In this document: piece after piece, positions 12,187-20,945 of the stretch
Layout: every line of letters begins with the position of its first letter
How positions within the stretch are numbered: position 1 is the first letter of the stretch
Source: Dactylonectria macrodidyma
Taxonomy: Eukaryota > Ascomycota > Sordariomycetes > Hypocreales > Nectriaceae
Length of the DNA stretch: 64,000 bases
Assembly: GCA_020744425.1 (NCBI GenBank)
Contig: JAGMUV010000007.1
Span: forward strand, 682,001 to 746,000
Direction of reading: 5' to 3'
Translations under genes and position numbers: made by a program
The notes under the pieces: model-generated
Databases searched by the model: none
Seen by the model: only the letters and a program-made list of their open reading frames with translations
What the model was told of the DNA's origin: nothing

Positions 12187-13274
12187 ATGTCATACTCACA
12201 ACTGGGCGATCTTGTGGAGACCATCCGCTTCCACGGAGCCGATTTAGCCAAACTACCCCATCGACCCTTCAACAACGGAAAGGCCAAGCATCCGCCCCGG
12301 TTCTGCAGTCGCGGAGTGAACCGCATCCTTCTCTTCCCTGGATCGTTCAACCCTCCTCATCAGGGCCATCTCGATCTTCTCCGCTATGTCTTCTGGCAGT
12401 CGGGCGAAGACTTGAACATCGTCGCAGCTATCGTCGTGCCCACGAATGACGATAGACTCAAGGTCAAGCTCAGCGACGAGGAGTATTCTATCCATCTCCC
12501 ACGACACCAACGTGTCGACCTCTGGCGTGGAAAAGGCCTCCCGATCGACTGGGCCTGGATTTACGACCAATCTGAGGCTAATTTCATCCGCTTCCAGGCT
12601 GCGCTGATCCGCAAAGCGAAAGCTGAGAATATTGATCTCAAGTTCATCCTTCTCGGAGGGCCTGACTACCTCGGGACTCATCACTTGCCAAACCCCTATT
12701 ATTGGAATTGCTCGGAATTCATCACCAGCGATGTTTGCCGACCTGTGAACTTTCGCTATCAAAACTCCTTGCGCCAGCTGAATGGATGTGACGCGTGGAC
12801 TAAACCAGAAATCGATCGTGGCCAACTCATGCGACAAATTGAAGCCAAGCAGCCAGGGATACCAATCCAAGGTAAAAAGAGCCTCACTCCCCTTGGCGAA
12901 AGTCGAATTATGCTAACTATTAGATAGCCCTCAGAGAAGCTGTTGAAGCGGCTCTTGTCAAGGTAGAAGCCGCCTGGGTCTGTCGCAAGCAGCTCAAACC
13001 TAGGGCCATGTTCCGCTTCGTCCCACGTACTGGTGAGAAGGCCCAGGACATCCCTAGTTCGACCAAAATCCGGCAGATCATTGCTACCTCACCACAGGAC
13101 GAGCTGCTCGAAGGGGTGACTGGACTGGCCCTCAACCCAAGCTTGCTGGTGAAGTATGTTAGTCAGCTACCAAAGACGCCACGAAGGCCAGTAGTCAAAC
13201 AGCAAGAGTCGCCTAAGGAGGAGGAGGAGGAGGAGATAGTATACCCAAAGTTCTACGACGACAGCTTCTGGTAG
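12187..13274 (+). CDS. Nucleotidylyltransferase-fold protein, NMN/NaMN adenylyltransferase-like
   Basis: Two exons, 343 aa. The intron 12872-12927 (GTAAAA...GCTAAC...GATAG) restores the frame. After about 40 residues comes RILLFPGSFNPPHQGHLDLL, the GxFNPPHxGH nucleotide-binding motif of the HIGH superfamily. The second conserved element is PSSTKIRQI, matching the ISSTxIR motif. Both active-site elements are therefore present. The middle part (LKFILLGGPDYLGTH) fits the sheet that contacts the dinucleotide product. The C-terminus ends in an acidic run and FYDDSFW. The family makes NAD or deamido-NAD from NMN or NaMN and ATP; this divergent fungal branch has not been tested as far as I know, so the substrate is uncertain. 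The start lies after a short pyrimidine/A-rich leader. Confidence 0.8.
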
Positions 13275-13632
13275 CGATGCGGTTGAGGCGGAAGTGATGA
13301 GATTTTGCAATGGGCACAAATTCATGTCGGCGAGTGCTGCGCGATTGACACTATCCGTTTGAAGGCTCGCTGGCAAGGAAAAGGCCTCGGGGACGAAGCT
13401 TTGTTTGTTGGCCATAAAATGTACGAATGAATGTACGAATTAGTAGAACGGACTGGAATAGACAAGGAGTCGAGGGAAAATCTCATCGATGACTTTAGTA
13501 GTGACTGTAATAACACAAAAACAAACTCGATCGCTCAAAATGATGAAAGGACAATTAACGAAAACAAATCAACGAAAACAAATCCAGCAGAAAAACACAT
13601 CTGATCGACACCCAAGTTCCGAAACAGGCAAG
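13275..13632. other. Convergent 3' region
   Basis: 358 bp between the converging stops of the NMNAT-like gene and the C2H2 gene. The second half is A-rich on the plus strand (repeated AAAACAAA-like words), consistent with 3' UTRs. No gene was seen. Confidence 0.5.
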
Positions 13633-14549
13633 TCAGTTGGTTAGACCTAATTTCTCGCGGCACGCAGCATGCTTTTTCAGATGCCTCGTCCTGTGATCCT
13701 TCCTAGCGAAACCTTTCCCGCACGCTTTGCACTTACATCGTTCATCTGGAATATTGTGTTTGTTTGCCCAATCGTTGTGGTGGCTTCGGTAGTGACGGTG
13801 AAGATCTTTTGTCGTGGGGGCGCCGGCAAAGCGACACAATGCAGACGCCTCGCAAGAGTATGGTCGATTGTGATACTTGTTGTGCTTGCTTCTGTGTGTT
13901 AATACGTTGTGAAGATAACGTCGTTTTATCTTGACTTACTTTAAATCGCGTCCGATTCGCCATTCTTTCCCGCAGCACAGCTGGTATCCTCGGCGGCTTT
14001 CGCCTACGTAGACCACATTAGTATGAAGGATATCTCGAGGAGTTTATCTAGGGAGGCAAAGCGACGTACCGATGATAGTCGGCTCACTGTCGCTTCCAAG
14101 CCCACTCGCTTCCAAACCCTCCTGCTGCCATTCCGTTGGGGATCCAGTCCGCCCAAGGGCATTATGATCGAGACCAAGACCAAACCCACCGGGTTCTATC
14201 CCGCTCTAAGTGCGGGAGATGGAATCGGCAAAGGAGAGGTTGGAGGAAGTAGGCGTAGGCACGTCAATAGGGGATGAGCCGTCGCTTCCAAAGACCGGGA
14301 CCGGGACCTCCTGGAAAGGCATGTAAGAGTGGTTGGGCTGGGACTGCTCACGGCCAAACGGAGAAACGAAGGATTGGTCTTGGACTTGGAAGCTGTAGTC
14401 CTGATAAGCAGCCGCGAAGTCGTCCCAAGCTGGGTTGCCTTGCGTATCTCTCGCCTCTAGAAGAACATTAGCACTGATAAATCTACCGGAATTGAGTACG
14501 CACGGCGCTCCATCCATTCATCATCGAAGTCGAAAGTATCTAGCTGCAT
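13633..14549 (-). CDS. C2H2-type zinc-finger protein, with an in-frame TAG needing explanation
   Basis: The assembled model starts MQLDTFDFDDEWMER and ends LKKHAACREKLGLTN. Introns with good signals are 14457-14503, 14004-14069 and 13892-13939. The C-terminal 85 residues hold about three Cys/His fingers: YQLCCGKEW...H...YH, YSCEASALCRF...HRHYRSHH and CKCKACGKGF...HLKKH. The N-terminal half is acidic and Ser/Pro/Gln-rich, like an activation region. Between them, TAG at 14206-14208 interrupts the frame. Removing a 57-nt GT-AG segment (14206-14262, weak donor GTGCCT) would skip it and give 232 aa; reading through would give 251 aa. So the gene is either intact with one more intron or has a nonsense mutation. 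DNA binding is inferred from the fingers; targets are unknown. It is divergent from the deaminase gene across 669 bp. Confidence 0.65.
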
Positions 14550-15218
14550 GGTATGAGCAGGTATTAGGGTCACCGAGGAATTGTAGTATATGGAGAAGAA
14601 GATTGATGTTGCGAAGTTGTTTCTGATGAAGAGATGAGTAAAACACCCGTCCTTATGGGCAGCCGGTTGAGGTCATTTATACCCATCGACGACAGGTCGC
14701 CGCGCTCATCTGCGCAATCCGACGTCTCGCAGGGGCAATCGCACCAGGCTGGATGAAATGGCTCAATCGCGAAGTTCGCAAACTGGCAAAATGGAAAAAC
14801 GACAAAATGTATCGCATTGTTGGTTGGGGCCCGGAGCCTGGTTGCCTCGCTGCATGCCAGATGCAGGCCACGAATTGGGCCAACGGTCGATGATACGCTG
14901 CACATGGCCAATTGATGCTCACCGAAGAGGGTGGTAATAAAGTTCCCCCACGAATATTGGACTCGGCTGTGTTAGTGTCTGACACGCATGTTCGGCCTCA
15001 ATTCCATGCCGTTCGAACCTGTTCGTTTCGCAGTAATTGAGAGCCTCGTCGGGTTGAGATGAACTTGGCACCTCATGTTGGGCATAAATAGGGACATTGA
15101 TCCATGAACAAAGCATACGGAAAGGCTTAACAATCAAGATCTTGCACGCAATTTGCTCTTATATACACGCAATCTTAATCTGAAATACTTGATCCAAGCT
15201 CCGTGAACACTGGTTGAC
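14550..15218. promoter_or_regulatory. Shared divergent promoter region, C2H2 protein / deaminase
   Basis: 669 bp between two divergent start codons (14549 minus, 15219 plus). I saw no repeats or extra coding exons. Co-regulation of the pair is plausible from arrangement only; no specific binding site could be assigned. Confidence 0.45.
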
Positions 15219-16879
15219 ATGATGTCTCCGGGAAGGATCAAGCCAGGCAAGTGCGCAAGCATTACCAAGAGGTTAACACTGCTAACATTATTTTACTCTA
15301 GAAATTGTTCCTTTGACGTCTTCGCTCATACACAAATTCTATGAGCCCCTGGTGCTTCTCAACGCCCTCAATGTGGCGACGCGAAATACCGCCGTCGCAA
15401 CTAACGCGGAGGCTTCAATCAACACTGGCGACGACGAAGAAGTCTTCAAAGCTTTTGTGTACAAGCTAGCTCATGTCTGCGATAACGTGAAAGGAGAACT
15501 CGGTGCAACAATCACCGCATTCTATGTTTTACGCGATCAAGATGCGGAAGACATTGTGCACTACTGGTTTGCATCAAACCAGCGCTCACAAGAGGAGCTA
15601 GAGACTACCAAGACTTACGTGGAAAGCCTCATCAGCCAAGTCAACAACGCCCCGAAAGATGCGTTACGACAAAAGCCCGTCTTCAAGGCTCTTCTGTCAA
15701 ATGTTTTGATCTTCAACCGGCGCAGGGTGACATACTACATCAGGCAAATGATGATACGAGCATATGAGTGTGTAAACGTATGCTTCGACAGCCTCGATGA
15801 GACTGGTGAGTGGAATAGGCTCTGTGGCACTTCATTTCCAGAAACTGATTCTGATGATTATAAGACCAAGCTGTTGGCGACAAAATTAAAGAGCTCATGA
15901 ATTTGATCGTCTCGTACACTTTAGCAGACGCCTCGGAGCAAGCCTGTGAGAACCACCAACGGAGACTTCCATGCATAGCCCATTGAAGCTAACATTTCCT
16001 CGTTTTAAAGTCGCGGAAAGATGCTGCAGAATAATTGGAATGTTGGAACGGCTCCAGCTGTCGTCATCAGGACCCAAAATCGCCGAGCGTGCTGCCCAAG
16101 GCCGAATGCTTGGAGTCTCAAGTGAACAGTGTTGGTCGAACCTCCAACACATGATCAATCGCACTCTAGCATACTCACAGTCCGTGAGGTTTATGCTCAA
16201 AGCAAAGGAGAAATGGCCTTCCCTCTTTAACCACTTTGACGTATCCTTTTACGAGTCCAGTGAGCGCATGTCGCGGCCATCCCGAAACAAGAGCCAAACA
16301 GCAGACTCAATTGTCGGTCGGATGACCCGAAAGCCGAAAATAATGGAAACCTTTCGAAGTTATGTTCGAGATCTCCAAATGTTCGACCTCGACGCATTGA
16401 TCCAGGAGGAGTACCGCCGTGAGGCCTTCCGCCCCATCGTCCATTCCGAAGTGTTGCTCCTGGACCAGCTAGAAAAGAAGGGTCTTCTGGAAAATCGGTT
16501 CTTTTTCAACGACTGGATGTACATTGGTAGCAGTAAGCCAACGTGTAAGCTCTGCGACCACTACTTCGAATGCCATCCATCCAAGATTGGACGCCGTCCC
16601 ACCCATGGGAACCTATACCTAAGTTGGCGGTTTCCCGATGTCCTCACCACCCAAGGCGCAGATGGTGTGCAAAAGAGACAGGACATGTGCGACAGAGTGC
16701 TTTTGAAAGTGCGCAAGGAGGCATTTGACATAGTGAAGAAGAAGACGCCATCGAGCTATAAAGGAGAAGACTCATTTACGAACTCGGCTGCGTTCACAGT
16801 GGATTTGCCTATTGACCATGGGTCGGATGGTGATGTGGACGATCTCGCCTCGATGTTGGGCCAAGTTGACTTGGAATGA
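15219..16879 (+). CDS. OTT_1508-like deaminase-fold protein
   Basis: Four exons give 493 aa. Introns: 15247-15301 (GCAAGT donor, a GC-AG intron), 15806-15864 and 15946-16010. Each restores the frame. The N-terminal 330 or so residues are helical and unassigned. The C-terminal part matches the OTT_1508-like branch of the nucleic-acid/nucleotide deaminase superfamily: VHSEVLLLDQL with H349 and E351, then IGSSKPTCKLC with C383 and C386, then HPSKIGRRPTHGNLYLSWRFP. H349, C383 and C386 would bind zinc and E351 would be the proton shuttle, so the site looks intact. This family is expanded in fungi and its substrate is, to my knowledge, not established. Start: two adjacent ATGs (15219, 15222); the upstream one is listed. 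It is divergent from the C2H2 gene. Confidence 0.8.
15247..15301 (+). other. Probable GC-AG intron in the deaminase gene
   Basis: The first exon ends ATCAAGCCAG and is followed by GCAAGT; the segment contains GCTAAC and ends CTCTAG. Using GC as donor joins the codons as ...IKP-E-IVPLTSSL. The nearby GT (GTGCGC) would break the frame. A strong AG|GCAAGT context is typical of GC-AG introns. Confidence 0.7.
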
Positions 16880-17250
16880 GAGCTCGAGAACCAGTGTTCT
16901 GGTCCAGGGGTGGACGAAAGTGAAAGGGTCCACGTCTTATATGGAATGCGTGCCTAAGGCTTTAGGCAAAATGATGATAGTAGAAAATATAACTCTCTCA
17001 TTTTATTCTAAATTTAACTAAGTGATATTTAATAGTTTATGCATTTTATGTACTTTTATCCATGAAGTAGTTTTACTTGACAACGGGCTAGGTAATTACT
17101 CTGTAAGTTAGGTTCTTAGGTAAAAACCTCCCATGGAGATTGGCTTCAAGGAAATAGAATTGCTTAAACTGTCCGACGTAAGACATACGGTACGGCATAC
17201 GGTACAGCATACGGTGCGACGTACGACGATTCGCATTGCTCGCATCCTCT
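16880..17250. other. AT-rich 3' flank with a 12-bp tandem repeat
   Basis: 371 bp between the deaminase stop and the truncated Zn2Cys6 start. The first two thirds are AT-rich, with TTTATTCTAAATTTAACTAA-like sequence, and a 12-bp tandem repeat lies near the end. No coding region was seen. Confidence 0.5.
17184..17219. repeat. Three 12-bp tandem units (CATACGGTACGG)
   Basis: Three consecutive units, CATACGGTACGG, CATACGGTACAG and CATACGGTGCGA, lie about 30 bp upstream of the Zn2Cys6 ATG. They could be a minisatellite or clustered binding sites. Confidence 0.8.
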
Positions 17251-17540
17251 ATGGCTCTGCGCCGCCCTCACACAAAGTCCCGGAAGGGATGCAGGGAGTG
17301 CAAGCGCCGCAAAGTCAAGGTAGGTCTGCCTGCATACACACCTAGCTCATCAGACTTTCAGTAAGGTAGTGCTGAACATTGAATACGTCTGTAGTGCGAC
17401 GAGATACACCCATCCTGCTTCAACTGCACGAGATATGGAGTCTCATGCAGCTATGGACTCGACGACTTGAAACGGGATCGGGTCTGGTCGCCCCTAAGAA
17501 AAACTACCTCTGTTAGTGTTCCTGGTTTTCACTCAGCGGG
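17251..17540 (+). pseudogene. Truncated Zn2Cys6 transcription factor, DNA-binding part only
   Basis: The ATG at 17251 opens MALRRPHTKSRKGC. The intron 17320-17394 (GTAGGT...CTGTAG) joins the coding parts in frame. Together they give a full binuclear zinc cluster, C-x2-C-x6-C-x6-C-x2-C-x6-C (CRECKRRKVK then CDEIHPSCFNCTRYGVSC). The reading then continues for about 30 residues (DDLKRDRVWSPLRKTTS) and loses any family likeness near 17540, where aldehyde dehydrogenase sequence begins in another frame. The linker, dimerisation and middle homology regions usual for such regulators are absent. I infer a deletion scar. If transcribed it could still make a small DNA-binding peptide, which is speculation. 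Confidence 0.7.
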
Positions 17541-18417
17541 ATCAGCGGCAATGACCCGGCAATTATATATGCAGACGTGGATATCAAATCCGTTGTGCTT
17601 AAGGTATTACTTACTCTGTCACAACACGACACTATCCTGACGCTAACTTCTTCTCCTCTACAAGATCATCCACCGCGCCTTTTTCCATGCTGGCCAGGTA
17701 TTCCAGTCTTCCCCTACCCTAACAACGGTGATGATCAGGCTCGACTAACGCGAGCAAAATCCAGATATGCATGGCGATCAAGCGCCCTTATGTTCATTCG
17801 TCCATATATGACGAATTCCTCTCAGAGTTAGTCAAGAATACAAGGAATCTATCTATGTCGGACGGAGATGATCCATCAGCATTCATCAGCCCCATCCAGA
17901 ACTCATTGCAATTCGAACGCACCAAGGGTTTCCTGGCGGACATCAGCGACAACGGGTATACAGTTGCGTTTGGAGACCAGCAAACCTCCGCAACAGAAGC
18001 AGTCTACTACGTGAGCCCAGTCATCGTTAGCAACCCACCAGAAACCTCGCGTATAGTTGCGGAGGAACAGTTCAGTACGTTCTAAACTAGATTCATGATA
18101 CACCGCGGTTAAACCTGCGACTCATAGCTCCAATATTACCCGTTCTTAAATGGATAGACGAAGTCGACGTCCTACGCCGTACGAATAATACCAACCTGGG
18201 CCTTGGTGCTTCGGTATGGACGAAGGACATGGACAGAGCCGAGAGGATGATGAATAAGCTGGAGGCGGGCATGGTTTGGTCCAATACTCACTTTGAGATG
18301 CACCCACTCATTGGTTATGGCGGGCAGAAGGAAAGCGGCCTAGGGGCTGAAATGGGTGTGGACGGATTGAAGGCGTGCTGTAACGTCCAAAATTATTGTT
18401 TCAAGAAGCCAATGTAG
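17530..18417 (+). pseudogene. Truncated aldehyde dehydrogenase, C-terminal half
   Basis: The frame is recognisable from GNDPAIIYADVDI to a stop at 18417, roughly the last 45% of an ALDH. Introns 17604-17664, 17698-17764 and 18075-18127 still have good splice signals and join in phase. AFFHAGQ-ICMAIKRPYVH retains the catalytic cysteine in the FFxxGQxC context, and EEQFTPILPVLKW, GLGASVWTKDMDRAE and GYGGQKESGLGAEMG are well preserved. The N-terminal NAD-binding half is missing, and the catalytic-glutamate motif ELGGND has become SGISGND. No in-frame start was found, and the upstream Zn2Cys6 reading cannot be joined in phase by an obvious intron. Best read as a decayed ALDH fragment brought next to the regulator fragment by deletion. 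A relatively recent event is suggested because the rest is still open. Confidence 0.75.
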
Positions 18418-19415
18418 TATTACGAAGCGCGGAATTGATGAGCGAGTGCTCACCGATTCGCAATCTTCTAACACTACAACGCGGGTTTCCTAGAATGCAG
18501 ATAAGCTCGCCGTTTTAGCTAGATCGTAATCGAAATCGAAATCGTTTGGACTTTCGACAAGACGATTTGCAGTGAGATCCGAGCTGTCACAAACAGCATA
18601 GTTTCTGCTAATTAGCTGGGTGTTTACGAACGCAAGGCTGGTCATTAGCCGTATTCTAATGAACAAGGAGAGCGGAATTCGGGAATCTCCCAAGTATCAG
18701 CTCCCATCGCTTGAGCAGCCGGGGGGACCGACGCAGTGTACCATCAAAAAACTGCAAGTCCAAAGACCTTCGCCTCACCTGCCTTTCTGTAGTTAATATA
18801 GAGCCAGTCGGTGCGACGCGTGGCTATATAACTATGTTATTCCAAAGGGGCGATTGCGCCCCCACCACTTGATGGTGATACAATTTCTGCTTCTTTGACA
18901 TCCAGTGGCTTCTTACAAAACACCTCATAGTCAGCACTGTGGGAAAATGTATGATCTGAATCGACTGCGTACCATGAAACTTAATTCATTCACACATGGT
19001 ATAAAATTGAGGTGTCACTGAGCAGGTATATAGGTACCTATTGACAAGGTACGTTAGTGATGTGTGATGGCGGCAAATGTGGGTGATAACTGTTGTCAAT
19101 TGGACAAGGCCACCGTTCACAAAGATCATCTCCAAAACATCTCGTAAATCACTTGGTATACTCTGCGGCGGTGATATAATGCCTGGTTCTTGAATGAACT
19201 CCTGTCTGGTTGATGGAGGAGAGACGAGCCCCTGCAATTCAGGCCATCCATTTGAACCAGGCCGGACCGGACCACCCGGAACAGGACGCCACGTGATGGA
19301 TGCCCCAGGCCATTCATCCTCGCACATGTCATTCGTCGCGACTTTTCATCTTCCTCTGTTCAGTAACATTTTCCACGATAACGTCTCTGTCCCCTCCATT
19401 GGTTGCCTCTGCAAC
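18418..19415. other. Spacer upstream of the DUF6454-like gene
   Basis: About 1 kb. The middle is AT-rich. An in-frame extension of the next gene (ATGs at 19194 and 19329) is present but lacks family likeness, so it was left as untranslated. No RNA gene or repeat was found. Confidence 0.45.
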
Positions 19416-20642
19416 ATGCAACAGGAGCTGCACGACTATGGGCAATCTGGCCCTCGCTATGAGCGACTTACACGAGACGAGCCCGGTGTGGCCAAGCCCA
19501 GGGATTTGCCCAAGGATATCCGCTCGTTGTCGTACATGGCCTTTAAACTGACGCTGCCGCTCGTCGTTCTACTTTCTCTCTACCTCCTTGTGACGCATTT
19601 CAGTTTAGGTTCTAGCAGCGGATCACGAGATGGCAAGTTCTCAAGTGGCCTTGAGACATGCACCCCTCTGGCGACAGGCTTCAACATTACGATTTACAAG
19701 AATGAGTCTTTGGCTCCGTCTCCACTGCCCGCATCGCATGCAGCCTCAGATGGAGAACAAATCATCCAACTGTTTCAAACTCTCAGTCGTTCAACTGTAT
19801 GGAAAAGTGTTGCAAACATCAGCTTCAAAGGAGACACTTTTGAGCCTGAGGGCATGGTTCGACTCGGCGATGACCGCTATGTGATAAGCTGCGGCGAGTA
19901 CACTGAGCACACTAAGAAGTATGGCAAACCCATCAACGGAACAGACCGAACGGCGGGCCAAGGTTTCGCCCATTTGATGGTGTACAATGGCAAAGGCGAG
20001 CGTATCGCCGATGCAAGCATCACGGGGAAGGGCGAGAGCGAGTATCACAATGGCGGTCTCGACTTCGACGGCGAGTTCATATGGGGAACTATCGGCCAAT
20101 ATCGTCCCAACAGCACGGCCTATATCTACCGAGCCGATCCAGCTACTTTGGAACCCGGGCAAGTACTTCAGTATGCCGACCATCTCGGAGGTATCGTTCA
20201 CGATTATCGCGATAACGTAGTTACCGCACTCAATTGGGGCGCCCGCGATGGCGTGGCTTGGAACCTAAAGCGAGCGAAAACGGGATGCGATGCGAAGCCC
20301 AACCCAAAGAGTACGGTACGCAACCCGAGTCACTTTGTGGACTACCAAGATTGCAAATGGCTTGGCCACAGCAAGTTTTATGATGACAAAAGTGTTATGC
20401 TCTGCTCTGGAGTGGCAACCATCGACGGCTACAACCTAGGCGGCATCGCGCTCGTCGATGTCACGACCATGGCGCCGTTGGCAGAGGTACCCATCGCACT
20501 GGAAAGTAGTCTCGGCGTGAGGCTTACTCAAAATCCGGTCGATGTAAGTGTTGAAGACGGCAAACTGCGCTTCTACTGGATGCCGGATCAACACAACAGT
20601 ACTCTGTACATATATGAAGCCCAACACAACAGCCCGCTATAG
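19416..20642 (+). CDS. Membrane-anchored DUF6454-like protein
   Basis: A 408-aa single-exon protein. The first 65 or so residues are hydrophilic (MQQELHDYGQSGPRYERLTR). One hydrophobic segment follows (FKLTLPLVVLLSLYLLVTHF), then a large domain with many N-glycosylation sequons (NITI, NESL, NIS, NGT, NST), so a type II membrane protein with a lumenal or extracellular domain is likely. The domain has propeller-like repeats such as FEPEGMVRLGDDRYVISCGEY, GLDFDGEFIWGTIGQYRPNS, LGGIVHDYRDNVVTALNWG and CKWLGHSKFYDDKSVMLCSG. This matches my recollection of DUF6454, a family with no known function. The start at 19416 was chosen because it keeps the transmembrane segment near the N-terminus; longer in-frame starts exist. 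Without a search I cannot exclude a neighbouring propeller family. Confidence 0.7.
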   Translation: MQQELHDYGQSGPRYERLTRDEPGVAKPRDLPKDIRSLSYMAFKLTLPLVVLLSLYLLVTHFSLGSSSGSRDGKFSSGLETCTPLATGFNITIYKNESLAPSPLPASHAASDGEQIIQLFQTLSRSTVWKSVANISFKGDTFEPEGMVRLGDDRYVISCGEYTEHTKKYGKPINGTDRTAGQGFAHLMVYNGKGERIADASITGKGESEYHNGGLDFDGEFIWGTIGQYRPNSTAYIYRADPATLEPGQVLQYADHLGGIVHDYRDNVVTALNWGARDGVAWNLKRAKTGCDAKPNPKSTVRNPSHFVDYQDCKWLGHSKFYDDKSVMLCSGVATIDGYNLGGIALVDVTTMAPLAEVPIALESSLGVRLTQNPVDVSVEDGKLRFYWMPDQHNSTLYIYEAQHNSPL

Positions 20643-20945
20643 TACGGCGGTGATCATGAACGAATCAACGGATTACATGAACATAACTGGCTCGGGTAAA
20701 CGTGCCACCGTCTGACCATGCATGACCTGTGAAATGTGATGGCCAAGATCCTGGCTGCCTGTTATTGTGTTGACTCGGGGACAGCCACAAGCAACTACCC
20801 CACTTAGCTAAAACACCATCACAGGCAGCTCAATTGATCAGTCTGGGAATCTCGGTGCCTTGAAGCCAAGAGATATATTTATTAATCCCAGTCCCTGCTC
20901 GAATCTCTTAGTTGGCCTTCGTCAAGGGTTTTTCTCAAATTAATC
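20643..20945. other. Short spacer before the 2EXR gene
   Basis: 303 bp between two co-directional genes. It should hold the 3' UTR of the DUF6454-like gene and the promoter of the next. No feature was recognised. Confidence 0.45.

Noticed and set aside
15806..15840. Very short intron ending at TTTCCAG in the deaminase gene
   Set aside because: It would be only 35 nt and leads to a stop; the 59-nt version ending at 15864 restores the frame.
19194..19415. Longer start for the DUF6454-like protein
   Set aside because: The extra 74 residues look like untranslated sequence and show no conservation pattern I can recognise.
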